A DNA stretch of 32,589 nt from contig JAISGO010000006.1 in the NCBI GenBank assembly GCA_031263025.1, forward strand, positions 1 to 32,589. Reading direction: 5' to 3'. Position 1 is the stretch's first letter. Each line of letters opens with the position of its first letter. The notes beneath the pieces are model-generated. The model did no database searches and was not told where the DNA came from. It worked only from the letters and a program-made list of their open reading frames with translations. This DNA is from Coriobacteriales bacterium. GTDB lineage: Bacteria > Actinomycetota > Coriobacteriia > Coriobacteriales > UBA8131. Shown one piece after another: positions 8,566 to 18,162 of this stretch. A program made the translations under genes and the position numbers.

Positions 8566-9171
8566 ATGCCCAAGCAAATCATCACAGTCAATCGCCAATA
8601 TGGATCCGGCGGGCGGGAGATCGGCGCCTTGGTCGCCAAGCAGCTCGGCTATGACTATTACGACAAGAAGCTGATCCAGGAGATCGCCCATGTCGGCGAC
8701 GTCGATGTTGATCTGGTCAATGCCTCTGGCGAGGGACTGATGGGTAAGCTTTCCAACGTCTTCTCACATGTCGGTATGGAAGGCAAGGACATCGACTCCC
8801 TGCCCCTGCCTGATCGTTTGTTCTTGACCCAACGTAAGGTGATCCGTGGTATCGCAGACCAAGGCCCCTGTGTGATCATCGGCCACTTGGCGGACTATTT
8901 CCTGTCCGATCGTAGTGACGTGCTCAATGTCTTCGTCTATGCCCAGTGGGCGGCCCGGGTTAAACGGGTTGGCGAGCGCAATGGCCTTAACGAGGCCGAT
9001 AGCATCCATCGCATCAAAAGGATAGACAAGAACAGGGCGAGTTTCTATGAACAGTATGCCGAGATGAAATTCGGCCGTGCCACCAACTATGACCTTTCGA
9101 TCTCTGCCTCGACTTTCGACCTCGAGCAGGCCGCGCAGCTCATCATCGAGGCTGTCCAACTCGGCCTATGA
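8566..9171 (+). CDS. Cytidylate kinase-like family protein
   Basis: MPKQIITVNRQYGSGGREIGALVAKQLGYDYYDKKLI, typical of cytidylate-kinase-like (AAA_26) proteins; SD GAAAGAAGGA upstream. Confidence 0.85.
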   Translation: MPKQIITVNRQYGSGGREIGALVAKQLGYDYYDKKLIQEIAHVGDVDVDLVNASGEGLMGKLSNVFSHVGMEGKDIDSLPLPDRLFLTQRKVIRGIADQGPCVIIGHLADYFLSDRSDVLNVFVYAQWAARVKRVGERNGLNEADSIHRIKRIDKNRASFYEQYAEMKFGRATNYDLSISASTFDLEQAAQLIIEAVQLGL

Positions 9172-10595
9172 TCAGCTACCTTGACACCCGGGGAGGCGGT
9201 AAGACTCTGAGTTTTTCCGAGGCCGTCTTGCAGGGTCTTGCCCCGAACGGTGGGCTGTATGTGCCAGAGCGCCTACCGAAGCTTGATTGGGCAGCGCGGC
9301 CTTGGGCGGGTACTTATGCCGAGATGGCTACCGCTCTTTACGACGCTTTCGAGACTGGTTTTGACCATGAGCAGATAGCGGAGCGGATGGAATCTGCTTA
9401 CGGTAGGGCTTTCGATGTCCCTGACGCAGTCGCCTTGCACCCGATCAGTCAGCATACCGATGTCTTGGAGCTTTGGCATGGCCCTACCGCAGCTTTTAAG
9501 GACATGGCCCTGCAGTGTCTGCCGCGTTTCTTTGTGCACTCCGACCAGCGTTTGATCTTGGTTGCGACCAGTGGCGATACTGGGTCTGCGGCTTTGGCGG
9601 GTTTTGCCGACCAGCCTGGCGTCAAGGTGATCGTGCTCTACCCGGATGGCGGGGTCTCGCCGACTCAGCTTGCCCAGATGACTTCGATGCCAGGTGCCAA
9701 CCTTTATGTCTGCGCGGTACGCGGTAACTTCGATGATTGCCAACATGCCGTCAAACAGGTCTTCTCCGATAGCGTTTTCGCGCAAGAGCTGAAAGATGAT
9801 TTCCAGGTCAGCTTCTCCTCGGCCAACTCCATCAATTGGGGGCGCCTCCTGCCTCAGGTCGTCTATTACCTGTTCGCCTATGCCCGTCTGCTCGGCGCTG
9901 GCCGTGTCGAATCCGGCGAACCGGTCAATATCTGTGTGCCGACCGGCAATTTCGGGAACATCTTGGCGGCTTGGTACGCTGGCCAGTTGGGTTTGCCCCT
10001 GAAGCGCTTGATTTGCGCTTCCAATAGCAACAATGTCCTCTATGACTTCTTCCACACTGGCAGCTATGACATCACTCAGCGCACTTTCCACTTGACTGCC
10101 TCGCCAGCTATGGATATCCTCGTCTCAAGTAATCTTGAGCGCCTGCTCTTTGAGCTGAATGGGCGTGATAGTGGGCTTTTGGCTAGTTGGATGTCTGACC
10201 TTGATGGCCAAGGCTGTTTTAACGTGGATTCGGCGACTTTCGCCAAGCTGCAGGCCCAGTTCGCGAGCGGCTGGGTTGATGACCAGGCCTGCTTTGCCAC
10301 CATGGCAAAGCTCTATCGTGAGCAAGATTATCTGGTTGATCCGCACACCGCAGTGGCCCTCAATGTAATGGAACAGCTCCACCCTGACGGGCATAGTATC
10401 GTGGCCTCTACTGCCTCTTGGGCGAAGTTTCCCGAGGACGTGGGCCGCGCTTTGGGCGAGAGGCCGGGGGCGGGACGGGTTCCGGCTAGTCTGGCCGATC
10501 TCGCCGAGCGTCCCCGTTGTTTTAGGGACACTATCGATGGCGACCTCGAGACTATCAAGCAGATGATTCGAGGAAGGCTTAAACAATGGATTTAG
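9168..10595 (+). CDS. thrC: Threonine synthase
   Basis: YLDTRGGGKTLSFSEAVLQGLAPNGGLYVPE, ELWHGPTAAFKDMALQ (PLP lysine), VATSGDTGSAALAGF, VPTGNFGNILAAWYA. Confidence 0.96.
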   Translation: MISYLDTRGGGKTLSFSEAVLQGLAPNGGLYVPERLPKLDWAARPWAGTYAEMATALYDAFETGFDHEQIAERMESAYGRAFDVPDAVALHPISQHTDVLELWHGPTAAFKDMALQCLPRFFVHSDQRLILVATSGDTGSAALAGFADQPGVKVIVLYPDGGVSPTQLAQMTSMPGANLYVCAVRGNFDDCQHAVKQVFSDSVFAQELKDDFQVSFSSANSINWGRLLPQVVYYLFAYARLLGAGRVESGEPVNICVPTGNFGNILAAWYAGQLGLPLKRLICASNSNNVLYDFFHTGSYDITQRTFHLTASPAMDILVSSNLERLLFELNGRDSGLLASWMSDLDGQGCFNVDSATFAKLQAQFASGWVDDQACFATMAKLYREQDYLVDPHTAVALNVMEQLHPDGHSIVASTASWAKFPEDVGRALGERPGAGRVPASLADLAERPRCFRDTIDGDLETIKQMIRGRLKQWI

Positions 10596-10927
10596 ACCAT
10601 ATCCAAGTGCAGCCGCGTCTGACCTTGTTCTCCGGGCGGGGCTCGGATAAGCATTCTTTCGGCAAAGGCGTGGCTGACCTGCTCTGCGGAGTGCGTCAAA
10701 GTGGTTCCCTCAATGCCGCCGCCAAGCAGATCATGATGTCCTATTCCAAAGCCTGGCGCATCGTCAACGAAGCCGAGGAGGCGATGGGCTGCAAGCTGAT
10801 CGACCGTGATGGCGCACGTGGCTCGGCCTTGACCGCCGAGGGTGCGCGCTTGCTCGACGCCTATCTTGCCCTGGACGAGTTCTTAAGCAAGGCTGCTCAG
10901 GCGAAGTTTGAGGAGCTCATGCGCTGA
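10586..10927 (+). CDS. ModE-like winged-helix DNA-binding protein (single domain)
   Basis: LLCGVRQSGSLNAAAKQIMMSYSKAWRIVNEAEEAMGCKLIDRDGARGSALTAEGARLLDAY resembles the ModE N-terminal/LysR-type wHTH; no molybdate-binding domain. Confidence 0.82.
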   Translation: MDLDHIQVQPRLTLFSGRGSDKHSFGKGVADLLCGVRQSGSLNAAAKQIMMSYSKAWRIVNEAEEAMGCKLIDRDGARGSALTAEGARLLDAYLALDEFLSKAAQAKFEELMR

Positions 10928-10928
10928 T

Positions 10929-10949
10929 TTAGGCGGTGCTTGCGCCTAA
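10929..10949 (+). terminator. Putative intrinsic terminator hairpin after the ModE-like gene
   Basis: TTAGGCG-GTGCTTG-CGCCTAA, 7-bp perfect stem just after the stop, followed by only a loosely T-rich stretch. Confidence 0.5.
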
Positions 10950-11023
10950 GCATCTTTGATATCCTTTTCTTGGCCCTGGAAAGCCTATAATGATACAGAA
11001 CGTTTCCCTCTTGAAGGAGTCCT

Positions 11024-12235
11024 ATGCTTATCCTGGTAATCAACGCCGGCTCTTCCTCGCTGAAATATCAATTGGTGGACACCGAAGCTAAAAAGGTGAT
11101 GGCTAAGGGGCTTTGTGAACGGGTGGGGGCCTCGGACAGCTTCCACAAGCACGGCATCGACGCTGATGAGCGGGTGATTAGCGAATATCTGCCGGATCAC
11201 CACGCGGCAATCAATTCGGTGCTACGGGCCTTAACCGACGATGATTATGGGGTAATCGATGACTTATCCAAGATCGACGCGGTTGGTCATCGGGTGGTGC
11301 ATGGGGGAGAGTATTTTGATTCCTCGGTGGTAATAGACGAGAAGAACCTTGAGAAGATCGCGGCTTGCTCGAAGCTCGCCCCGCTTCATAATCCAGCTGC
11401 TGTGGAGGGTATCCGGGCCTGTCAGAAGATTATGCCTGAGGTGATGCAGGTGGCTGTCTTTGATACCTCCTTCCATCAGAGTATGCCGCAGAAGGCCTAC
11501 ATGTACCCGCTGCCCTATGAGCTCTATCGCGGTCAAAGCATCCGCAAGTACGGCTTCCACGGTACCTCGCACCGCTACGTCGCAGATCGTGCGGCCCAGT
11601 TTTTGGGCAAGCCGCTCGAGGAGCTCCAGTTGATTACCTGCCATCTCGGCAACGGCTGTTCGCTTGCGGCGATCGATCATGCAAAATCGGTGGATACCAC
11701 GATGGGGTTTACCCCTTTGGACGGTCTAATGATGGGTACCCGTTGCGGTTCGATTGACCCGGCAATCGTGCTTTACCTGATCAACTACGTCGGCTTGACC
11801 TCAGATGAGGTCAACGATATCATGAACAAACAGTCTGGTTTGCTGGGTATCTCTGGTCTTTCCAATGATCTGCGTGATGTCCGCTCCGCTGCTGAGGCTG
11901 GCAACGATCGGGCACAGCTTGCCTATGAGATGTATTCCTACTCGGTGAAGAAGCATATCGGCGCTTATGTCTTCACCATGGCCGGGGTGGACGCCATTAT
12001 CCTCACCGCCGGAGTGGGGGAGAACTGTGACCGGATGCGCCGGATGATCTTCGAGGGACTCGAACCCATGGGTATCAAGATCGACCATGAGCGCAACCTC
12101 CAAAAAAGCGGCGAGCGGGTCATCTCCACCGATGACTCCCGGGTCAAGATATTGGTTATCCCGACTAACGAGGAATATATGATCGCCCAGGACGTGAAGC
12201 ATATCTACCAAGAGCTACATAATGAGGCCGCCTAG
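11024..12235 (+). CDS. ackA: Acetate kinase
   Basis: MLILVINAGSSSLKYQLVD, VGHRVVHGGEYF, FDTSFHQSMPQKAYMYPLPYELY, KYGFHGTSHRYV, TCHLGNGCSLAAI. TATAAT at 10986-10991 and AAGGAG SD upstream. Confidence 0.97.
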   Translation: MLILVINAGSSSLKYQLVDTEAKKVMAKGLCERVGASDSFHKHGIDADERVISEYLPDHHAAINSVLRALTDDDYGVIDDLSKIDAVGHRVVHGGEYFDSSVVIDEKNLEKIAACSKLAPLHNPAAVEGIRACQKIMPEVMQVAVFDTSFHQSMPQKAYMYPLPYELYRGQSIRKYGFHGTSHRYVADRAAQFLGKPLEELQLITCHLGNGCSLAAIDHAKSVDTTMGFTPLDGLMMGTRCGSIDPAIVLYLINYVGLTSDEVNDIMNKQSGLLGISGLSNDLRDVRSAAEAGNDRAQLAYEMYSYSVKKHIGAYVFTMAGVDAIILTAGVGENCDRMRRMIFEGLEPMGIKIDHERNLQKSGERVISTDDSRVKILVIPTNEEYMIAQDVKHIYQELHNEAA

Positions 12236-12823
12236 ATGATGCAGATCAAGCGCTTGGAGATAGCGATCAGCCATGCCCGTGGCCTTGTCACTAATTGTTA
12301 TTTAGTTGAGCTGCCGGACGGAACAGTGATCGTGGATCCGGCTGAGGACGCAGCGCAGATTATCTCTGCCCTGGGCAAAAACCGCCCCCAAGCGGTCATC
12401 TTAACCCATCGCCACGACGACCATCTCCTGGCGGTGCCGGAGTTGGTCGCGCATTACGGTGAGCAACTGCCGGTCTATGTGCATGAGGCAGATTTGGCGG
12501 CAGCGCACGATTCCATTGCTGTGCGACTTGAGCCCCTGCATGGGGGGGAGCGTCTCTGTGGGGTCTTCGAGGTCATCCATACTCCAGGTCATTCCAGCGG
12601 GAGCATCTGCCTCTATGTCCCCGATGAGGGCCTGCTCTTTAGCGGCGACACCCTTTTCGAGGGCACCTGCGGCGCCGTCCATTTCGAGAGCGGATCGCCA
12701 TCCCAGATGCATGATTCCCTGCAACGTTTGGCTAAGCTGCCTAAGGCGACCGTGGTCTTACCTGGTCATGGCAATCCCACCACGATCGGCGAGGAGCTTA
12801 CTGCCGGCCTAGTCGAGATTTAA
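12236..12823 (+). CDS. MBL-fold metallo-hydrolase (glyoxalase II-like)
   Basis: LTHRHDDHLLAVPEL matches HxHxDH-like THRHDDH; HTPGHSSGSICLY, FSGDTLFEGTCGAV, VLPGHGNPTTIGEE. Confidence 0.88.
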   Translation: MMQIKRLEIAISHARGLVTNCYLVELPDGTVIVDPAEDAAQIISALGKNRPQAVILTHRHDDHLLAVPELVAHYGEQLPVYVHEADLAAAHDSIAVRLEPLHGGERLCGVFEVIHTPGHSSGSICLYVPDEGLLFSGDTLFEGTCGAVHFESGSPSQMHDSLQRLAKLPKATVVLPGHGNPTTIGEELTAGLVEI

Positions 12824-12933
12824 AAAAGCTCTATCTTTAAGGAAAAAATAAGCAAAACTTAAGTAATAATTGAGTTTCGTTTAAGGGCGTACGGCTATCC
12901 TACTCGATTGTCAACTGCGAGAAGGAGCCGAAG

Positions 12934-14481
12934 GTGGCCAAGACCCAAAAACTTGCCTTTGTCCAGACCGCGACCCTGCATGGGGTCGAGGCCCTGCCCG
13001 TGACCTGCGAGACGAGCGTGGGGGGTCGTGGCTTGCCGGGGATCTTCATGGTCGGCCTGCCCGATGCGGCGGTGCGCGAGGCCTCTTATCGGGTGCGCCT
13101 TGCGCTGCAAGCAGCTGGCTTTGAGACGCCAAACCAACACATCGTGATTAATTTCGCCCCCTCGGCCTTGCGCAAAAGTGGTTCGGGCTTCGACTTGCCG
13201 ATCGCCTTGGCGATCTTGGTGGCGACCGGCCAGATTGCAGCTGGGCTCACCGATCAGATGCTTTGTGTGGGAGAGCTTTCCATTGACGGGAGGATACGTT
13301 CGGTCAGGGGCTTGCTCGCTTTCGAGCAACTGGCGGTGCAAAGTGGACAGGGCCTGTTGACCGGGCCTGCGCCAGGTGGGGTATATCCACCAGAACAGCT
13401 CGATCATCACTGTCTCGGAAATCTTGCCGACCTGCACGAGATGAGACTCAGCCAACCTTATCAGGCGCAGTCGATTGAGCATGAGATAGAGCAGGATTTC
13501 GCCGAGGTGGCGGGCAGTCAAAGCGCTAAGCGCGCTCTGCAGATCGCTGCCTTGGGTAATCATGCCCTGATGATGGTGGGGCCGCCGGGCTCGGGCAAGT
13601 CGATGCTGGCAGCTCGCTTTCCGACCATTCTACCCAAGCTCAGCGAGACCGAAAAGGTCGAGACGGCGATGGTGCATTCGGTCGCCGGCCTACCTTATGC
13701 CGATATCTTAGCCGGACATAAGCCCTTTCGCGCACCCCACCACAGTGCGAGTCGGGCTGGGCTTTTAGGCGGTGGCTCGCCACCCAGTCCAGGCGAGGTC
13801 TCACTGGCCCATAACGGCGTGCTCTTCTTGGATGAGATGCCTGAATTCGGCTCTGCGGTACTGCAGCTTTTGCGCCAACCCCTTGAGAGTGGGCAGGTCG
13901 CCTTGGCGAGGGCGGGAGGTACGACCGTCTTTCCGGCCCGCTTCCACCTTTTGGCGGCGGCCAATCCCTGCCCCTGTGGCTATCTGGGTGATCCTGAGAA
14001 AAATTGCCGTTGTACCAGTAGCAGCGTGGAACGTTATCAATCCCGTATCGGCGGCCCTTTAATGGATCGTTTCGATTTGGTGATCAGGGTATGGCGCAGC
14101 CCAGCGGCCCAGGTGCTTGCCACCGGTCGGGGCCAAAGTAGTGCACAGATGCGCACAGAGGTGGAAGCCGGCCGTCTTTTCCGGAGCAGTCGGCTTGAGC
14201 AGGATAGCCAGGGCAAGAGCATAGGACAATCGCAAACCGGGCAGCTGCTCATGGAGCTGCCCGGCAAAGGCGCCCAGCTCCTTGCTGAGTGCCAGCTAGG
14301 CCATACAGAACTTGACTTCTTGGAGGCTGCGGCCAACGCCCAGCACTTAAGCGGGCGCAAGATCATGAAGGCTTTGGCGGTTGCGCGTACGATCGCCGAT
14401 CTTGAGCAGTCCGAGCTGGTCGGCGAAGAACATCTGCTAGAAGCGCTCAGTTACCGGGCAGACGTCGGCTTTGAGATCTGA
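12934..14481 (+). CDS. comM: YifB/ComM family Mg-chelatase-like AAA ATPase
   Basis: GTG start with AAGGAG SD. GLPGIFMVGLPDAAVREASYRVRLAL, INFAPSALRKSGSGFDLPIAL, MMVGPPGSGKSMLA, RAPHHSASRAGLLGGG, NPCPCGYLG. Confidence 0.92.
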   Translation: MAKTQKLAFVQTATLHGVEALPVTCETSVGGRGLPGIFMVGLPDAAVREASYRVRLALQAAGFETPNQHIVINFAPSALRKSGSGFDLPIALAILVATGQIAAGLTDQMLCVGELSIDGRIRSVRGLLAFEQLAVQSGQGLLTGPAPGGVYPPEQLDHHCLGNLADLHEMRLSQPYQAQSIEHEIEQDFAEVAGSQSAKRALQIAALGNHALMMVGPPGSGKSMLAARFPTILPKLSETEKVETAMVHSVAGLPYADILAGHKPFRAPHHSASRAGLLGGGSPPSPGEVSLAHNGVLFLDEMPEFGSAVLQLLRQPLESGQVALARAGGTTVFPARFHLLAAANPCPCGYLGDPEKNCRCTSSSVERYQSRIGGPLMDRFDLVIRVWRSPAAQVLATGRGQSSAQMRTEVEAGRLFRSSRLEQDSQGKSIGQSQTGQLLMELPGKGAQLLAECQLGHTELDFLEAAANAQHLSGRKIMKALAVARTIADLEQSELVGEEHLLEALSYRADVGFEI

Positions 14482-15603
14482 GCTCTCATTTGCCTCGTTA
14501 GTATGCATAGAGTTAGGCGCAGGGCTGGCCGGACGCAGCTCAAAGCGGTAGAGGGACGCCTCGGCGAGGTCTTCAAGATCGCAGCCGTCAGCTATGTTGA
14601 TAGCATGGGGGTAGCAGGAATCCTGGCAGAGACGGCAGTTAGTGCAAAGGTAGGGGGCGAAGTCGATGCCCTGGGCGCCATTATCATGGTAAGCGTTGAG
14701 CGCTCCAGTGGGGCAGACTTTGGTGCAGATCTGACAATTCGTGCATTTAAGTAAGTCGATGTCGAGACGACCCCAAAGCCGGCTGGTCGTGGAGTGGCGC
14801 AGATTCTTGAGGTCCATTCGTAGTTGGAGCTGGCGCAGAGGCCGGAATTTCTGATAACGGTCTGGTGCGGGCCTCCTTTGGCGGCCTGTCTCACTTTCTT
14901 TCAATAAAGTCAAAAGGTCAGCCGGGCCTTCTCGCCTGACCGAGGAGAAGGCGGCACGTTTGGCGGCGCCTTCGTCAGTCCTGCGCTGCGTTTTGAGCTC
15001 CCGCGCACTCATCTGCAGCTCTTTTGGCAGACCTTGCTGCAAGCTGATTTTGGCCATTGGCGCCAGCTCGTGGCAATCCGCTAAGACTGCATCAATAGTT
15101 TGGCGGGCAGCGCCTAGCGGGCATTTTTCGCAGTCCGCGCAGAAGAGTCTAACCGGGCTGCCCCAGGGTAGCTTTTCCCGATCTTTGTCAGCGCCTGGCA
15201 CAGGCCGGGCGGCGAGGGTAAGGAGGATAGCCTCGTCCAGTCCGGCCAGACACTCGATCTCCAGACAGCGGTTAGTGGGAAATTCCTGAAGCAGCCGACT
15301 ACAGGCAAAATGTGGCCGGGGCCCGGCGAGGGCCGTTTTGAGGAGCTCCGACGTAGTCGGTGCATGCAGTTTTAAGGCCTGGTTGGGGCAGGTTGTGGCG
15401 CAGGCGCCACAATCGAGGCAGGCGCTGGGTTCGACACTGACGCCATTCTGCTCGAGTTTGATCGCTGCGCTTGGACAGGCGGCCAAGCACAGCTCGCAGT
15501 GGCCGCTGCGATGGCGAAAACGCGTGCAACGAGCCTGTTCGAAGCTAAGGTGCGCTGCTGGCAAGTCAGCCAGGGTGTGAAGGATGCGTCGTGTCAGGGC
15601 CAT
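14437..15603 (-). CDS. Multi-cluster 4Fe-4S ferredoxin-type protein
   Basis: CELCLAACP, CLDCGACATTCP, CTNCQICTKVCP and CTNCRLCQDSCYP ferredoxin motifs plus a central CLEIEC/CADCEKC segment; about 25 Cys by my count. Confidence 0.83.
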   Translation of the reverse strand: MALTRRILHTLADLPAAHLSFEQARCTRFRHRSGHCELCLAACPSAAIKLEQNGVSVEPSACLDCGACATTCPNQALKLHAPTTSELLKTALAGPRPHFACSRLLQEFPTNRCLEIECLAGLDEAILLTLAARPVPGADKDREKLPWGSPVRLFCADCEKCPLGAARQTIDAVLADCHELAPMAKISLQQGLPKELQMSARELKTQRRTDEGAAKRAAFSSVRREGPADLLTLLKESETGRQRRPAPDRYQKFRPLRQLQLRMDLKNLRHSTTSRLWGRLDIDLLKCTNCQICTKVCPTGALNAYHDNGAQGIDFAPYLCTNCRLCQDSCYPHAINIADGCDLEDLAEASLYRFELRPASPAPNSMHTNEANESSDLKADVCPVTERF

Positions 15604-15621
15604 GCGCAGATTGTAGACGGT

Positions 15622-18162
15622 TTAGCCCATCGCTTCTTGGCTAGCGACGGCGAGGCCATCTTGTTTGAAGGTGACGCTGACGTCGCCGCACTGGTCGCTG
15701 CGTAGTACTTGCTGGTCAGCTTCGGCGCAGACCTCTAAGGTAGCGGCAGTAGGGTGGCCATAGCGGTTGTGGGCGCCCACGCTGATCAAGCAGAGCTTGC
15801 TTGAAAGCGTTCTCAGCTGAGCGGCGCTGATATCGTCTGCCGAACCATGGTGGCCAAGCTTGACCACGTCAGCCTGGCGAAGCTTACCTGCCGCCATGCT
15901 CTGGGTGAGTTCTGCTTGCTCAGCGTCGCCGCAAAGCAAGGCCGAGCCCTCGAGCCGGCCGTCTTGTTCTGGGTCATATTCGAGCAGCAGACAGATGCTG
16001 TCGGGGTTGTCGCCACGTTGTGCCGGTTGCAAGGGCCAGACCATGCGTGCGCTCAAAGCTGGGCTGAGCCTTAAACGGTCGTCGATGGAGAGCTCTTGCA
16101 CCTTTTCGGTTCCGACCAAGGCCTTGGCCTTAGCCAGAGCCGGGTGTCCGGCTTGATAGGTAAGCAGGCCTTTTGCGAAGAAGACCGTGTCGACTGTGAC
16201 CAGCCCACGTAATGCAGACAGGGCCCCGACATGGTCACTGTCTAGATGGCTGATCACCACCGCATCGAGGTGGCGTACTCCTTGTCGGGCCAAAGCCGCA
16301 CGCAGGGCGCTTTCGCTGGGGCCGGTGTCGATCAGAATGGCGTGCTGACCCTCGCGGATAAGCAGGCTATCACCTTGACCGACGTCCATCATGACCAATT
16401 GGGGCGGCTGAGCTGGGCTTAGCAGGAGTAATCCGGTCAAGACGATGCAGGAGGCGACGGCGACAAGGCGGTTGGGCCAGCTGGGGTGCAGCAAAGGCCA
16501 GAAATGATAGAGCAAAATTGCGGCAAGTAGGCTCAGGGAAAGGACCAGAAAGGGGTTCGGGCTCAAAGCCACAGCTGCTCCGGGTAGACCGGCCAGGAGC
16601 GTGACTAAGCTGCAGCAGAGGTCGCCGATAATGCTGAGCATGCTCAGGCCGGCGGCGGCGATGGGGGCCAGGGGCGCCATCGGCAGCAAGCAGCAAAGCG
16701 CAATCCCTGCTCCCACTAAGACGATGCTCAAGGGTGTGACCAAGAGATTGGCGAGGGGCGCGACTAAGGGGAGAGTATTAAAGCTAATCAGGCAGAGTGG
16801 GGCTGTCGCAGCTTGGGCGGTTAACGTCAAACTAATGGCTTCAAGTGCGCTTTGCAAGAAAGCGGGAAGCTTACGTCGGGCTTGAAAATCCGGGCGTCCC
16901 TTGCCTAGGCTAACCCCGAGTTGATCCCTTTCTGCTCTCGCTTGCGCGGGCTGCCAGGCGGATGGCAGGCAGAGGCGGATCAGGTTCTCCTGTATCAGCC
17001 CGTTGAAAAGACAGATGCCTAAAACAGCCGCGCCAGAGAGGGCGAGGCCGAGTGAAAAGGCGTTACTAGGATCGAAAGCGAGCATTCCTGTTATAGCAAG
17101 GCAAAGTGCGGATGGTGCATGGCTGCGCCGACCTGCGAAGCAGGAGGAGGATGCAACTAAGGCCATCAGTGCGGCCCGGATCGCCGAGGCCTGAAAGGCG
17201 GTGAGCACGACGTAAGCTGCAAGACAGACTGCAAGTGCAACAAAGGCAAAACGCCTGCTGCTTTTGAGACGCGCCAGGAGCCAGGCTAGGATGCTCGCGA
17301 TTACCGCGAGATGCGAACCGGAGACGGCGATGAGATGGGCAACGCCGCTTGTCTGCCAATCCTGTCTGAGCCCCGACCCGTCCATCGAAGTATCGCTGCC
17401 GAGCACCATGCCGGCCAATAAGGCCGCTCCGGGCCCGTCCAGGGTGGCCAGGAAGTCAAGATTGGCTTGGCGGATTTGATAGAGTGCCGAGAGCGGGGCT
17501 GCCCAGGGCGGCCCGTCTGCTCGTTCGAAACCAAGCAGTTCAAGCTTGCTTAAGCTGGCACTACCACAAAGGCCCTTTCGAAAGAAGTCCTCCTGGCCCG
17601 ACTGCCAGCCTTTGAAAGCAAGGTCGGCCCGGAGATAGCTGCCAAGGGGTGCCGGGTTTTCCTGGGTTGGCCAAAACAGGCGCAGTCTCAGGCCAGGGTA
17701 GCCAGGTTCGCTGATCCGGGCTTCACAAGTGGAGCCCAGCTGTCCTTTTTTGGTCTCGCTCTCGACTTGCAGGGTGATGCCCTTGAGCTCAGCGCTTGTA
17801 AGCTTGCGGGCATCGTCGCTCAGGCTTTGCCAATAGCTCGCACCTTGGCTAAGGCCAAGGGCAAGGGCGCAGACAGCGAGGATGGTGATACGCAGGGCGC
17901 GGGCGCCTTTCTTGAAACTGCCCTTTTTATGGACCCGGTAAAGCCACAAAAAGCTAGGTAGGAGCATAAGCAATGGCCATAAGCCAAGATAGATTCCCCG
18001 CCAGACTAAAACTTCGCTGATGGCCAGAGCCGCCCAGAACAGGGCTAGCGGTAAAAAGAGGAGAGGCAGGAGGGGCCGGACGCAGGTACGCACCTTGCGT
18101 CCTCTGTCCGCTTTGTTTCCTGCGGCCAGCCTGGCGCCGTGATCGAAGAAGCGGCTAAACAC
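15622..18162 (-). CDS. comEC: ComEC/Rec2 family DNA internalization channel
   Basis: Hydrophobic competence domain (GVAHLIAVSGSHLAVIASI) and C-terminal MBL domain (MMDVGQGDSLLIREGQHAILIDTG...SHLDSDHVGAL). GTG at 18162 overlapping the comEA stop is preferred to the track start 18492, which would overlap comEA by ~340 bp. Confidence 0.92.
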   Translation of the reverse strand: MFSRFFDHGARLAAGNKADRGRKVRTCVRPLLPLLFLPLALFWAALAISEVLVWRGIYLGLWPLLMLLPSFLWLYRVHKKGSFKKGARALRITILAVCALALGLSQGASYWQSLSDDARKLTSAELKGITLQVESETKKGQLGSTCEARISEPGYPGLRLRLFWPTQENPAPLGSYLRADLAFKGWQSGQEDFFRKGLCGSASLSKLELLGFERADGPPWAAPLSALYQIRQANLDFLATLDGPGAALLAGMVLGSDTSMDGSGLRQDWQTSGVAHLIAVSGSHLAVIASILAWLLARLKSSRRFAFVALAVCLAAYVVLTAFQASAIRAALMALVASSSCFAGRRSHAPSALCLAITGMLAFDPSNAFSLGLALSGAAVLGICLFNGLIQENLIRLCLPSAWQPAQARAERDQLGVSLGKGRPDFQARRKLPAFLQSALEAISLTLTAQAATAPLCLISFNTLPLVAPLANLLVTPLSIVLVGAGIALCCLLPMAPLAPIAAAGLSMLSIIGDLCCSLVTLLAGLPGAAVALSPNPFLVLSLSLLAAILLYHFWPLLHPSWPNRLVAVASCIVLTGLLLLSPAQPPQLVMMDVGQGDSLLIREGQHAILIDTGPSESALRAALARQGVRHLDAVVISHLDSDHVGALSALRGLVTVDTVFFAKGLLTYQAGHPALAKAKALVGTEKVQELSIDDRLRLSPALSARMVWPLQPAQRGDNPDSICLLLEYDPEQDGRLEGSALLCGDAEQAELTQSMAAGKLRQADVVKLGHHGSADDISAAQLRTLSSKLCLISVGAHNRYGHPTAATLEVCAEADQQVLRSDQCGDVSVTFKQDGLAVASQEAMG

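Noticed and set aside
9273-10091. 272-aa minus-strand ORF inside thrC
   Set aside because: Fully antisense to a well-supported thrC; no recognisable motif. Long antisense ORFs are common in GC-rich coding DNA.
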